Assembly: GCA_017537925.1 (NCBI GenBank)
Contig: JAFYJW010000022.1
Coordinates: forward strand, 1-47,545
Reading direction: 5' to 3'
DNA: 47,545 bases
From: Synergistes sp.
Lineage (GTDB): Bacteria > Synergistota > Synergistia > Synergistales > Synergistaceae
Shown: piece by piece, positions 25,479 through 35,341 of the stretch
Layout of the letters: each line of letters starts with the position of its first letter
Numbering within the stretch: the stretch's first letter is position 1
Translations under genes and position numbers: made by a program
The notes under the pieces: generated by a model
Seen by the model: the letters and a program-made list of their open reading frames with translations, nothing else
Told to the model about the DNA's origin: nothing
Databases searched by the model: none

Positions 25479-26753
25479 ATGAACATCTACCGCGACGTTG
25501 TTGTATGGGATGCTGAATCGGAAGCGGCGCGCCGCTGTGACGTATGCACGGAAAACGGGAAAATATCGGCTGTAAAGCCGGCCGGCACATATGCATACGG
25601 CGCGGCGTACGAGGGCAGGGGCAGGACCGCGCTGATCCCCGGTTTTATAAATGCGCACGGACACGCTGCGATGACGCTGCTGCGCGGCTTCGGAGAAGAC
25701 CTGCCTCTTATGGACTGGCTGCGGAAGAGGATATGGCCGGCGGAGGCAAAGCTTGACGGAGAGCTCGTATACAAAGGCACAATGCTTTCGATCCTCGAGA
25801 TGCTCTCTACCGGGACAACATGCTTCGCTGATATGTATTTCTTTATGGACAGCGTTGCCGAGGCGGCTCTTGCCGCCGGCATAAAGGCTGGGCTCTCACG
25901 CGGCATAGTAGGCGGTGATGACGGCGCTGCCAAGCTTGCCGAGAATCTGAAATTAGCGCGCGATTACAACGGAGCCCGCGGGCTGATAAACGTTCAGCTC
26001 GGGCCGCATGCCCCCTACACAGTGCCGTTTGACCTTATGAAAGATATAGCCGCGGCTGCGAAGGAGAACGACCTCAGCGTACAGCTCCACTGGCTTGAAA
26101 CAAAGGGCGAATGGGATATGGTCGAGACCGGAAAGACTATGGGGCCGGAGGAATACCTTGAAAAGGCAGGGTTCCTCGATGTAAAGCATCTGCTTCTTGC
26201 GCACTGCGTGTGGATGGACAGAGAAAAGATGTCCTTCTACGCAAAGCCGAACATCACAGTGGCGCACAATCCGAAGAGCAATCTGAAGCTCGGAAGCGGG
26301 GTGGCTCCCGTCGCCGCAATGAACGAAGCGCATATCAACGTGGCTTTGGGAACAGACGGCGCTTCGAGCAACAACAGGCTGGATATGTGGGATGAGATGA
26401 GATATGCCGCGCTGCTTCAGAAGGGCGTCAATATGGATCCGTCGCTTCTTTCTGCACGGTACGCGCTGCGGATGGCCACTAAAAACGGCGCGGAAGCGCT
26501 CGGCTTCAGCGATACCGGACTGATAAGGGAAGGCTGGGCCGCTGATTTTATGCTGATAGACCTCGATATGCCGCACTACGCCGGCTGGGACCTCGAAAAC
26601 CTTCCCGGTTACCTTGTATACGCCGGTTCCTCCGCGGATATAATGACCACCGTAGTTGCAGGCAGCCCCCTTTATCACATGGGTGAGTTCCCGGGGCTCG
26701 ACGCTGAGCGGATAATCGCGGAAGCTGCGGAAGCAAGGAAAAAGCTTATATAA
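25479..26753 (+). CDS. mtaD: 5-methylthioadenosine / S-adenosylhomocysteine deaminase
   Basis: Zinc-dependent amidohydrolase of the TrzN/AtzA-like group that deaminates methylthioadenosine and SAH to inosine forms. In the 424 residues the metal ligands are visible: NAHGH (H60, H62), 'QLHWLET', 'LLLAHCVWMD' and the Asp of 'GTDGASSNNRLDMWDEM'. The second position of the first motif is Ala-His-Gly-His where many MtaD have Thr-His-Thr-His. It follows ahcY by 4 bp and is the last gene before a terminator, completing an MTA/SAH recycling operon with mtnA. Confidence 0.92.
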   Translation: MNIYRDVVVWDAESEAARRCDVCTENGKISAVKPAGTYAYGAAYEGRGRTALIPGFINAHGHAAMTLLRGFGEDLPLMDWLRKRIWPAEAKLDGELVYKGTMLSILEMLSTGTTCFADMYFFMDSVAEAALAAGIKAGLSRGIVGGDDGAAKLAENLKLARDYNGARGLINVQLGPHAPYTVPFDLMKDIAAAAKENDLSVQLHWLETKGEWDMVETGKTMGPEEYLEKAGFLDVKHLLLAHCVWMDREKMSFYAKPNITVAHNPKSNLKLGSGVAPVAAMNEAHINVALGTDGASSNNRLDMWDEMRYAALLQKGVNMDPSLLSARYALRMATKNGAEALGFSDTGLIREGWAADFMLIDLDMPHYAGWDLENLPGYLVYAGSSADIMTTVVAGSPLYHMGEFPGLDAERIIAEAAEARKKLI

Positions 26754-26799
26754 AAGCATGCGACAGACTGACGTGCCCGGCGTCCGCCGCGCGCGTAAG

Positions 26800-26840
26800 G
26801 CCGCCCCCTGATATCCGAAAAAGAGGGCGGCTTTGTTTTT
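26800..26840 (+). terminator. Terminator after mtaD
   Basis: GCCGCCC (26800-26806) pairs with GGGCGGC (26825-26831) over an 18-nt loop, followed by TTTGTTTTT. It ends the nusB-to-mtaD run. Confidence 0.82.
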
Positions 26841-26856
26841 GCAGATGTGCTTTTTC

Positions 26857-26885
26857 TGTGCAATACGAAATAAATCGTATATAAT
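26857..26885 (+). promoter_or_regulatory. Promoter of alaS
   Basis: Perfect TATAAT (26880-26885) with a weak -35 TGTGCA (26857-26862) at 17 bp. It lies about 36 bp before the alaS start, directly after the terminator. Confidence 0.55.
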
Positions 26886-26920
26886 ATTCTGTTAGTCTGA
26901 AACAGCAGGGGGAAATCCAA

Positions 26921-29569
26921 ATGGAACGCCGCAGCGGCAAAGAGTTACGCGAACTGTTTTTGAAGTTTTTCGAAGAGAAGGGTTGCAAAAGATATCACAG
27001 CTTTTCACTGGTGCCGGACGATCCGACTCTCTTGTTCACGATAGCCGGAATGGTGCCGTTCAAATCATATTTCCTGGGGCTTAAAAGGCCTGAGGTGACA
27101 AGGGCTACGACGGCGCAGAAGTGCGTGCGCACCAACGATATAGAGAACGTAGGCCACACGGCGCGCCACCACACGTTTTTCGAGATGCTGGGCAATTTCA
27201 GCTTCGGCGACTACTTCAAGGAAGAGATAATCCCGTGGGCGTGGGAGTTTTTGACGGAGCGCGTAGGTCTTGATCCGAACAGGCTTTACGCGACGGTATA
27301 TCTGGATGACGACGAGGCTTTCAACATATGGCACGAAAAAGTGGGACTGCCCAAGGATCGCATATTCCGTCTCGGCGAAGACGATAATTTCTGGGCGGCC
27401 GGCCCCGTAGGCCCCTGCGGCCCCTGCTCCGAGATAATTTACGACCAGGGCGAGGAATTCTCCTGCGGCAAGCCTACATGCACGGTAGGCTGCGACTGCG
27501 ACCGCTATCTTGAGATATGGAATCTCGTATTCATGCAGTACAACCGCGACAAGGACGGCAATCTCACGCCGCTGCCCAAGAAAAACATAGATACCGGAAT
27601 GGGTCTCGAACGCCTTTCCTCCGTGGTGCAGGGCGTCCCCAACGACTTTGAGACCGACCTCTTCCGCCCGATAATGGAAAAGGCCTGCGAGCTTGCCTCG
27701 GTAAAATACGGTGAAGATCCGAAGAAAGATATGGCTGTCAAGATAATCTCCGACCATATCAGAGCCTCCGCGTTCATGATAGCGGACGGCGTGCTGCCGA
27801 CTAACGACGGTACCGGCTATGTGCTGAGACGCCTTATCCGCCGCTCGGTGCGCTTCGGACGTCTGCTCGGAGTTGAGCGTCCCTTCCTCACAGACCTGCT
27901 CCCGGTCGTGCGCGATTCGATAGGCGACGAATACCATGAGCTCGTCGAACAGGCTTCCGCGATAGAACAGGTGCTCAGGACGGAAGAGGAGCGCTTCTCG
28001 CGCACGCTTACGCAGGGAAGCGAGCTTATGTATTCCGAGATAGAAAAGCTTGAGGCTAAGGGCGGCAAAGAGCTGCCCGGAGAAGTGGCTTTCGTGCTCT
28101 ATGACACTTTCGGATTCCCGCTTGAGCTGACGGAGGAGATGTGCGAAGAGCGCGGGATAAGCGTCGACAAGGACGGCTTTGAAGCGGCGATGGAAGAGCA
28201 GCGCGAACGCGCGCGCGCGTCGAGCAAGCAGACTTCAAGCGTTATATCAAAAAATATATACACCGAACTGGCGGATAAACTGGCGCCGACTCAGTTCCTG
28301 GGCTATGAGCAGACCTCCTGCACCGCTCCGCTGAAAGCGATAATAGTAAACGGCGCGTCCGCCGAAAGCGCTGACGCCGGAACCGAAGCCGAACTTGTTT
28401 TCGGGCAGACGCCTTTCTACGGCGAAAAGGGAGGACAGGTCGGAGACAAGGGCGTCATAAAAACAGACAGCGCCGAGTTTGAAGTGACCGACACCGTTTA
28501 TCCGGCGGCAGACCTTATAGTCCACCGCGGGCGCGTCGTGTCCGGCAGCCTGAGAGTCGGAGATACCGCCGCACTGCAGGTGGATGAAAAACGCCGTTCG
28601 GAGATACAGCGCCACCATACCGCGACGCACCTGCTGCATGAGGCGCTGACGCGTGTGCTCGGAAAGCATGTCCGCCAGGCCGGCTCCATCGTCACGCCGA
28701 CCTTCCTGCGCTTTGATTTCAACCATTTCGCTCCGGTGACTCAGGATGAGCTCCGCGAGGTGGAGAGCATCGTCTACGGCCAGGTGCTGGCAAATACGCC
28801 TGTGACCACTGAAGTAATGCAGCTCGACGAAGCGAAAAAGACCGGGGCGCGCGCCCTCTTCGAGGAAAAGTACGGAGACCGCGTCCGCGTGGTCGGCGTA
28901 AAGGACTTTTCAACTGAGCTGTGCGGCGGCACACATGTAAAGAGCACCGGAGAGATAGGTCTTGTGAAGATCATCCGCGAGGAGGGCATAGGCTCCGGCA
29001 TACGCAGGATAACGGCTGTCGCCGGCAGTTCGTCGCTGCCTTTATTCCAGCAGTGGGGTTCGGCGCTTGCAGCCGCTGTCACGATGTTCGGAGGCGACGT
29101 GGATACTCTGCAGGCAAAGCTTGCGTCGATGCTTGACGAAAAGAAGGTCCTCGAGCGCAAAAACCGCGAGCTTCAGGTCAAGGCCGCCATGTCTGATATA
29201 GAAAACAGCGTCAGGCCCTGCGCAAGCGAGAGCGGGGTCGACCTGATCATCGAAAGATTCGACAACATCACTCCTGATCTGCTTCGCCAGATAGGAGACC
29301 GCATACGTCAGAAATATCCGAACGCGCTGCTGCTTCTGGCCGGTGTGGGCGAAGAGAAGCGCGTCATGCTGACGGCTATGGCCTCTGCCGATATAGTAAA
29401 GTCCGGCGCGAACGCGGGCAGGCTCCTTAAAGCCGTGGCGGCCGAGATGGACGGTAAGGGCGGCGGCAGTCCGACGCTCGCACAGGGCGGCGCGCAGAGC
29501 GCCGATAAGCTCGATAAGGCCTTTGCCGCGGCTCCGGCTATATTCAAAGGGCTGATCTCAGGGAAATAA
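26921..29569 (+). CDS. alaS: Alanyl-tRNA synthetase
   Basis: Charges tRNA-Ala and hydrolyses mischarged Ser/Gly-tRNA-Ala. At 882 residues it is full length: class II catalytic core starting 'ELRELFLKFFEEKGC', 'FTIAGMVPFKSYFLG', 'FFEMLGNFSFGDYFK' (motif 2 region) and 'DTGMGLERL' (motif 3); the editing domain has the zinc-site histidines 'HHTATHLLHEAL' and 'CGGTHV'; the C-terminal oligomerisation/DHHA1 domain ends with 'GGGSPTLAQGGA'. A cysteine-rich stretch 'FSCGKPTCTVGCDCDR' is inserted in the catalytic domain. It is followed 2 bp later by ruvX. Confidence 0.98.
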   Translation: MERRSGKELRELFLKFFEEKGCKRYHSFSLVPDDPTLLFTIAGMVPFKSYFLGLKRPEVTRATTAQKCVRTNDIENVGHTARHHTFFEMLGNFSFGDYFKEEIIPWAWEFLTERVGLDPNRLYATVYLDDDEAFNIWHEKVGLPKDRIFRLGEDDNFWAAGPVGPCGPCSEIIYDQGEEFSCGKPTCTVGCDCDRYLEIWNLVFMQYNRDKDGNLTPLPKKNIDTGMGLERLSSVVQGVPNDFETDLFRPIMEKACELASVKYGEDPKKDMAVKIISDHIRASAFMIADGVLPTNDGTGYVLRRLIRRSVRFGRLLGVERPFLTDLLPVVRDSIGDEYHELVEQASAIEQVLRTEEERFSRTLTQGSELMYSEIEKLEAKGGKELPGEVAFVLYDTFGFPLELTEEMCEERGISVDKDGFEAAMEEQRERARASSKQTSSVISKNIYTELADKLAPTQFLGYEQTSCTAPLKAIIVNGASAESADAGTEAELVFGQTPFYGEKGGQVGDKGVIKTDSAEFEVTDTVYPAADLIVHRGRVVSGSLRVGDTAALQVDEKRRSEIQRHHTATHLLHEALTRVLGKHVRQAGSIVTPTFLRFDFNHFAPVTQDELREVESIVYGQVLANTPVTTEVMQLDEAKKTGARALFEEKYGDRVRVVGVKDFSTELCGGTHVKSTGEIGLVKIIREEGIGSGIRRITAVAGSSSLPLFQQWGSALAAAVTMFGGDVDTLQAKLASMLDEKKVLERKNRELQVKAAMSDIENSVRPCASESGVDLIIERFDNITPDLLRQIGDRIRQKYPNALLLLAGVGEEKRVMLTAMASADIVKSGANAGRLLKAVAAEMDGKGGGSPTLAQGGAQSADKLDKAFAAAPAIFKGLISGK

Positions 29570-29571
29570 TA

Positions 29572-29994
29572 ATGCAGAGGGTGGTCGCTCTCGATATAGG
29601 CACGGTCAGGATAGGAGTCGCGGTAAGCGACCCGCTGGGCAGCTTTGCACAGGGACTGACCGTGCTCTCGGCGAAGGGCGACTGGCTCTCGGAACTCGAA
29701 AAAATAACGGTGCGCTACGGCAGTCCCGAGATACTTGTGGGGCTGCCGCGCCGTACCGACGGTACCGAAGGTCCTGAAGCTGAGCGTATGCGTATGATCG
29801 CCGACGGAATAAAAGAGCGTTTCCCCGGGCTTGTTGTCACGCTGTGGGACGAGCGCTTCACTACGACGATCGCGCAGAGGGCTCTCCTTGAGGCCGACGT
29901 TTCGCGTGCCGGAAGAAAGAAAAAAGTAGACGAGATAGCCGCGGTGCTTCTGCTGCAGTCTTATCTGGACAGCAGACGCGCGGCTTCTTTTTGA
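29572..29994 (+). CDS. ruvX: RuvX/YqgF family nuclease (Holliday junction resolvase-like)
   Basis: RNase H-fold protein involved in 16S rRNA 5' end maturation and proposed as a Holliday junction resolvase. The 140 residues carry the family signature 'LDIGTVRIGVAVSDPLG' with the first catalytic Asp, 'ILVGLPRRTDGTEGPEA', 'LWDERFTTTIAQ' and 'KKVDEIAAVLLLQSYLD'. It follows alaS by 2 bp, a common arrangement in bacteria, and precedes mutS by 12 bp. Confidence 0.95.
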   Translation: MQRVVALDIGTVRIGVAVSDPLGSFAQGLTVLSAKGDWLSELEKITVRYGSPEILVGLPRRTDGTEGPEAERMRMIADGIKERFPGLVVTLWDERFTTTIAQRALLEADVSRAGRKKKVDEIAAVLLLQSYLDSRRAASF

Positions 29995-30006
29995 AACGAG
30001 GCCCCA

Positions 30007-32586
30007 GTGGAACTTCCGTCCGGAGTAAAAATGACGCCTATGCTCGAACAGTATACCTACTGGAAGGACAGGTATCCCGACTGCCTTCTTTTTTTCCGCA
30101 TGGGCGATTTTTATGAGATGTTCTTTGACGACGCCGAGACCGCATCTGCGGTGCTCGATATAACGCTTACGTCGCGCTCCAAAGATTCCGACGCAAAAAT
30201 ACCCATGGCAGGAGTGCCGTTCCATGCGGTCGACTCATACCTCGGACGTCTGGTGGCCGCCGGTTACCGCGTGGCTATATGCGAACAGATGACGGAGCCC
30301 GACGGCAGGACGCTCGTCGAACGCGGCGTGATACGTGTCGTGACGCCCGGCACATGGATGCCGGAAAACGCGGAAGGCGACGGAAAGATCGCTGCAGTTT
30401 CATTTTCAGACAAGAATATCTCAGTCGCGCTGCTTGAATCTGCAAGCGGCACGCTTCGCGCCGGGACATTCCCGGCGGACAGGGGCGCTGCTCTGCTTGC
30501 GGCCTTCGCGCCGGCTGAAGTGATTCTTAAACGCGGGCAGACAGCGGAATTTGCCGCGAAATGCCCGCTGCTTGCGGCTTTAAGCACAGCCGAACGCGAC
30601 CGCGGGGATTTTGACCCGCAGCAGGGTTCGGCCTGGCTCTGCCGCAGGTGGGGCATGGCGTCGCTTTCGCCGATGGGCCTTGACGACAGAGACGAAGCGG
30701 CGGGAGCCGCGGCGGCCGCGCTTAAGTATCTTGAAGAGACTCAGTTCTCAAAGGCGTCGCATATAACGTCGGTCACCCCGATACTGCCCCGCGAAAATAT
30801 GATACTTGACCAGAGCACGCAGGCAAACCTCGAACTGACGGACAAAAACAGCGCGTCGCTCTTCTGGTCGCTGAACAGGTGCCGCACGCCGATGGGAAAG
30901 CGCCTTCTTAAGGAATGGATAACATCTCCGCTGCAGGACATAGAGCAGATAGAACAAAGACAGGACATAGTGGAGCGTCTTGTAAAAGAGGCAAAACTGT
31001 GTGAGAAGCTCTGCGGTCTGCTTGCGGGCTGCCGCGACATCGGCAGGGCGCTCTCGCGCCTTACGCTGAAGATGGGACAGCCCGGGGATCTGCTTGCGAT
31101 CAGAGAGACGCTTGCCGTGCTGCCTTCGATAATAAACCTGATAAGTGACGACGGCAGACTTTCCGCCCTTGTCCCCAAAAGCAGCACTGCGGAGATATCG
31201 GACCTTTTGTCATCTGCGCTCAATGATACGGTGCCTAAGTTCGTGCGCGACGGAGGCGTTATAAGGCCGGGCTACAGCGCAGAATTGGACAAATGGCGCG
31301 ATACGGCATCCGGTTCCTCGGCGCGTCTTGCGGCATTTGAAGAGAGGGAGCGTGAAGCAAGCGGCATAAAGAATCTTAAAGCCGGAGTGAACAAAGTATT
31401 CGGCTATTACATAGAGATTCCGAAAGGCGCTCTTTCGCGGGTGCCTGAAGGCTATATAAGAAAGCAGACCCTTGTCAATGCCGAGCGTTTTATCACGGAA
31501 GAACTGAAGAAATTCGAGGAAGAGATATTCCGTGCGGAGGGCGAGATCCTTTCCATAGAGGCGGAACTGTACGCTGATCTGGTGGAAAAGACGCTTGCGG
31601 CCTCCGGGGCTCTTAAAGACGCGGCCCGCTTCACGGCGGAGCTCGACGTATACGCGTCGCTTGCGTCCGTTGCGCGTGAACGCGGCTATACGCGGCCCCA
31701 TATAGACATGAGCAAGGATTTTATCGTAAAAAACGCGCGTCACCCCGTGATAGAGCTGACCCTCGGGAAAAATCCGTTCACACCGAACGACTTTGATTTC
31801 AGCGCGGAGAACGGCCGCCGCATAGCCCTTATCACGGGTCCCAACATGGCAGGCAAATCGACATATCTGCGCATGGCGGCGCTGATCGCGATAATGGCCC
31901 ACACGGGTTCCTTCATACCCGCAGAAAGCGCGAAGATCGGCCTGATAGACAGAGTGTTCACAAGGATAGGCGCGCGCGACGAACTTGCAAAAGGGCAGAG
32001 CACATTCATGGTCGAGATGGTTGAGACGGCAGGCATCCTGCGCCACGCGACGGACAGGAGCCTTATCATACTTGACGAAGTGGGGCGCGGTACGTCCACC
32101 TACGACGGGCTGAGCATAGCATGGGCCGTCGTGGAGTTCCTGCAGGGACAGGAACATTCAAAGCCGCGCGTATTCTTTGCCACTCACTACCACGAGCTTA
32201 CACAGCTGGCTGAACTGCTTCCCGGCATAGTCAACCTGAGCATGGGCGTCGCCGAAAGCGAAAAGGGGATAGTATTCCTGCACAAGATAGTGGAAGCCCC
32301 CTCCGACCGCTCCTACGGGATAGAAGTGGCCCGCCTGGCCGGCATCCCTTCGGCCGTGCTGCGCCGTTCGCAGGAGCTGCTTGCGAAATTCGAGGAAGAG
32401 GGGACCATGAAGAACGAAGAGATGAAAAATTCCGGCGGCAGCCAGCTTACGCTCTTTGATATAAGGCAGGAGGCCATCCTTGAAGAGCTGTCCGCCTGCG
32501 ACCCGAACAACATGACTCCGCTTGCCGCGCTTGAGCTTGTAAGCAGGCTTCGCGAAGAGAGCAGAAAGGCGCTTGGTTTCAAATGA
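30007..32586 (+). CDS. mutS: DNA mismatch repair protein MutS
   Basis: Mismatch-recognition ATPase. GTG 30007 starts an 859-residue protein with the mismatch-binding 'LLFFRMGDFYEMFFDDA' (Phe-x-Glu motif F-Y-E near residue 38), connector and lever domains, the clamp, and the ATPase with Walker A 'TGPNMAGKSTYLRM' and 'DELAKGQSTFMVEMVETA', 'LIILDEVGRGTSTYDGLSIAWAV' and 'FFATHYHELTQL'. It is MutS1 type, not the MutS2 form. Its stop overlaps the mutL start as ATGA, so both repair proteins are made in a coupled way. Confidence 0.98.
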   Translation: MELPSGVKMTPMLEQYTYWKDRYPDCLLFFRMGDFYEMFFDDAETASAVLDITLTSRSKDSDAKIPMAGVPFHAVDSYLGRLVAAGYRVAICEQMTEPDGRTLVERGVIRVVTPGTWMPENAEGDGKIAAVSFSDKNISVALLESASGTLRAGTFPADRGAALLAAFAPAEVILKRGQTAEFAAKCPLLAALSTAERDRGDFDPQQGSAWLCRRWGMASLSPMGLDDRDEAAGAAAAALKYLEETQFSKASHITSVTPILPRENMILDQSTQANLELTDKNSASLFWSLNRCRTPMGKRLLKEWITSPLQDIEQIEQRQDIVERLVKEAKLCEKLCGLLAGCRDIGRALSRLTLKMGQPGDLLAIRETLAVLPSIINLISDDGRLSALVPKSSTAEISDLLSSALNDTVPKFVRDGGVIRPGYSAELDKWRDTASGSSARLAAFEEREREASGIKNLKAGVNKVFGYYIEIPKGALSRVPEGYIRKQTLVNAERFITEELKKFEEEIFRAEGEILSIEAELYADLVEKTLAASGALKDAARFTAELDVYASLASVARERGYTRPHIDMSKDFIVKNARHPVIELTLGKNPFTPNDFDFSAENGRRIALITGPNMAGKSTYLRMAALIAIMAHTGSFIPAESAKIGLIDRVFTRIGARDELAKGQSTFMVEMVETAGILRHATDRSLIILDEVGRGTSTYDGLSIAWAVVEFLQGQEHSKPRVFFATHYHELTQLAELLPGIVNLSMGVAESEKGIVFLHKIVEAPSDRSYGIEVARLAGIPSAVLRRSQELLAKFEEEGTMKNEEMKNSGGSQLTLFDIRQEAILEELSACDPNNMTPLAALELVSRLREESRKALGFK

Positions 32587-34304
32587 TAAAAAAACTTGCC
32601 CCGGATGTGTCGATGAGGATAGCGGCCGGCGAAGTAATAGAACGCCCCTCGTCTCTTGCGAAGGAGCTTATAGAGAACTCTCTTGACGCCGGGGCTTCCA
32701 GTATATCTGTTCAGACTGAACAGGGCGGAAAGAGCTCGTTCGTGATAGAAGACGACGGATGCGGGATATCCTTTGAGGAGCTCCCGCTTGCTCTTGAACG
32801 CTATGCGACGAGCAAGATATCCGGCATAGACGATCTTGACAGGATATCCACGCTCGGCTACAGGGGAGAGGCTCTGGCAAGCATCGCCGCCGTTTCACGC
32901 CTCGAGATAAGAAGCAGGACGGCAGGCGAAGAGAGCGGAGGCCTTATCAGATGCGAGGCCGGGGAGATAACCCTTCACTGCGAAACGCCCGCAAAAGCCG
33001 GCACCCGCGTGCAGATAGACGATCTTTTCTTCAATCTGCCCGCGCGCAGAAAATTCTTAAAGACATCATCTGCCGAACTTCGCCGCATCGTCCAGATTAT
33101 AAACGACTACGCGCTGATATATCCGGATGTCGCTTTCCGTCTTGCCGAAGGAAGCAGAAAGATAGTTGAATACGGCTGCGCCGACAGCGTGGAAGAGCGC
33201 CTGCAGCGGCGCTGGGGAAAGCAGGCTCTTATCCGCTTTTCAGAGGCGCAGAGCGGCGGACTTTCGGTGCGTATGTGGTGGAACCCGATGCCTGACTCAA
33301 GAAGGGTCTCGCTTACGCTTTTTGTAAACGGCAGACGCGTGCAGGACGCTTCGGTAAAAGCCGCGATATCCTCGCAGGACGCGGCTGCTTTCGGAGAATG
33401 GCTGGTGATGCTGGCACTTCCCCCGGATGAAGTCGACGTGAACATCCATCCGACAAAGGAGGAAGTCCGCTTCCGCAAAAGCGGAGATATATTCAAAGCT
33501 GTCTTCAACTGCGCGAAGACGATCTTCGCGGACAGGCTCTCAATAAAAGGCGACAGTCCCGCAGCACAGCAGAGCAACATGGGCGGCATGCCCTCAGAGC
33601 AGCCCGGCGGAGCGGAAGCGTGGAGCTTTTACAGGAAGGAACGCTGGCGTGCGGCAAGCCCGCTTTCTTCACAGCCGGCCCAAACCGCCAATATATTCAC
33701 GCCGGCCGCGGAGACTGCCGTTCCCCAGGAAAGCTTTAACGGGGATGCTTTCGGCAAGCGCTATATAGGGCAGTCTGCGAACGGCTTTTTGATATTTGAT
33801 TTTCCTGACGCGATCTGTCTGCTCGATCCGCACGCAGCGCACGAGAGGATACTGTACGAGGAGATATGCGCGGCTTTCAGCAGGGGAACTGCGGTGCAGC
33901 AGCTGGCTGTCCCGCAGGAGATACCGCAGGCTGCAGCGGCCGAAGCGTCGCTCTACCGGAAGGAGCTCGAAGAGCTCGGCTTTATGACCTCAGGCGACAT
34001 GCTGACGGCGGTACCCGCGATAAAGGGAAAGGGACACCTGTCGCCTGTCGATATGCTGCGCTCTGCCATCCGCGGGATAGAGACGGAAAACGACCCGGGA
34101 AAGCGCGACAGGGAAGTCTGGTGGCGCATGGCGCGCCTTGCGTGCCGCGACGCGGTGAAGTTAGGGCAGCGTTTCGAACGCGAAGAGGCGGAAGAACTCC
34201 TGTCCCGCCTTGAGAGCTGCGATACCCCCTGCACATGCCCGCACGGAAGACCTACGGTCTTCCTGATAGAGAACAAAAAGCTCTTTGAGTGGTTCGAAAG
34301 GTAA
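32583..34304 (+). CDS. mutL: DNA mismatch repair protein MutL (endonuclease type)
   Basis: Partner of MutS. The N-terminal GHKL ATPase is complete: 'RIAAGEVIERPSSLAKELIENSLDAGA', 'DDGCGI', 'TLGYRGEALASIAAVS' and 'GTRVQIDDLFFNLPARRKFLK'. After a variable linker (about 320-390), the C-terminal domain carries DPHAAHERILYE, matching the DxHAxxExxxxE metal-binding nuclease motif, and CPHGRP near the end. This MutL should therefore nick DNA itself, as in bacteria without MutH. It has 573 residues. ATG 32583 overlaps the mutS stop. Confidence 0.97.
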   Translation: MIKKLAPDVSMRIAAGEVIERPSSLAKELIENSLDAGASSISVQTEQGGKSSFVIEDDGCGISFEELPLALERYATSKISGIDDLDRISTLGYRGEALASIAAVSRLEIRSRTAGEESGGLIRCEAGEITLHCETPAKAGTRVQIDDLFFNLPARRKFLKTSSAELRRIVQIINDYALIYPDVAFRLAEGSRKIVEYGCADSVEERLQRRWGKQALIRFSEAQSGGLSVRMWWNPMPDSRRVSLTLFVNGRRVQDASVKAAISSQDAAAFGEWLVMLALPPDEVDVNIHPTKEEVRFRKSGDIFKAVFNCAKTIFADRLSIKGDSPAAQQSNMGGMPSEQPGGAEAWSFYRKERWRAASPLSSQPAQTANIFTPAAETAVPQESFNGDAFGKRYIGQSANGFLIFDFPDAICLLDPHAAHERILYEEICAAFSRGTAVQQLAVPQEIPQAAAAEASLYRKELEELGFMTSGDMLTAVPAIKGKGHLSPVDMLRSAIRGIETENDPGKRDREVWWRMARLACRDAVKLGQRFEREEAEELLSRLESCDTPCTCPHGRPTVFLIENKKLFEWFER

Positions 34305-34390
34305 AACGGAAAACAGGGGCATCCGGCTTCCGCGGAATATATACACTGTTTTGACGGGACATGATACAGGCGTAAAGAGCCGTACCTGAT

Positions 34391-35341
34391 ATGAACGATG
34401 AGAGAATAAAGGCGATCGCGATAATAGGGCCCACAGCCGTAGGCAAGACGAATTTCAGTCTTTCGCTTGCGGCGTCGCTCGGAGCCGAGATAATATCGGT
34501 AGATTCACGTCAGGTCTACCGCTACCTTGACGTGGGCACGGACAAGGTCTCCCGCGAGATACGGCGCCGTATCATCCATCACCTTATAGACATAGCCGAT
34601 CCCGATCAGGTATATTCCGCCGCCGATTTTGCGGTGGACGCGGCAGACGCCGCGCGCCGCATATATGCCCGAGGGCGCGTGCCTCTTCTTATCGGAGGAA
34701 CGCCTTTTTATTACCGCGCGCTTGAAGGCGCTCTTTCGGACAACCTGCCGAAGGATGAAAACGTGCGCGCCGCGCTTGAAAATGAAATAAAAGAAAGAGG
34801 GCTTGACGCCCTGCACGGCGAGCTCGAGGGCATAGACCCCGAGTCTGCCGCAAGGATACATCCGCACGATCCGGTGCGCACGATGCGGGCGCTTGAGATA
34901 TTCCGGATAACCGGCAAAAGCGCCTCCTGGTGGTACGGAAGCGCGGGCAAGATGGAATCCCCGTGGGATATACTCTATATCGGGCTTACGAGGGACCGTG
35001 CCGTGCTGTACGAAAACATCGCGCGCCGCGTCGGGGAACAGTTTGCGAACGGCTATCCGGAAGAAGTTAAATGGCTGCTTGACAACGGCTATTCTCCCGA
35101 CCTTCCCGCGCTTCAGGGCTTTGGCTACAGGGAACTGGTCGAATATATCATGGGGAAAGTGACGCTTGAAGAGGCGGAGGAAGGCGACATAAGATCCACA
35201 AAAGCCTTTTCGCGCCGCCAGATGACCTGGTTCAAACATTTTGAGCCGGCCGTATGGTATGACCTGGGCACGGCGTCGGGAGATGACGTGATCTCAGACG
35301 TTCTTTCACGCTCCCTCTCTCATCTGGAAGGAAGAAAATGA
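34391..35341 (+). CDS. miaA: tRNA dimethylallyltransferase MiaA
   Basis: Adds the dimethylallyl group to N6 of A37 in tRNAs reading UNN codons. The 316-residue protein has the P-loop 'IIGPTAVGKTNFSLSLA', 'SVDSRQVYRYLDVGTDKVS', 'HHLIDIADPDQVYSAADF' and 'PLLIGGTPFYYRALEGAL', all diagnostic. Its start lies 86 bp after mutL without a clear ribosome site; a TTGACG at 34351 has only a poor -10. The stop overlaps ispH by 4 bp, placing it with the gene that completes synthesis of its isoprenoid substrate. Confidence 0.96.
   Translation: MNDERIKAIAIIGPTAVGKTNFSLSLAASLGAEIISVDSRQVYRYLDVGTDKVSREIRRRIIHHLIDIADPDQVYSAADFAVDAADAARRIYARGRVPLLIGGTPFYYRALEGALSDNLPKDENVRAALENEIKERGLDALHGELEGIDPESAARIHPHDPVRTMRALEIFRITGKSASWWYGSAGKMESPWDILYIGLTRDRAVLYENIARRVGEQFANGYPEEVKWLLDNGYSPDLPALQGFGYRELVEYIMGKVTLEEAEEGDIRSTKAFSRRQMTWFKHFEPAVWYDLGTASGDDVISDVLSRSLSHLEGRK

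Noticed and set aside
34351-34378. Promoter for miaA
   Set aside because: TTGACG is present, but the matching -10 (TAAAGA) is poor and the resulting leader would be almost zero.
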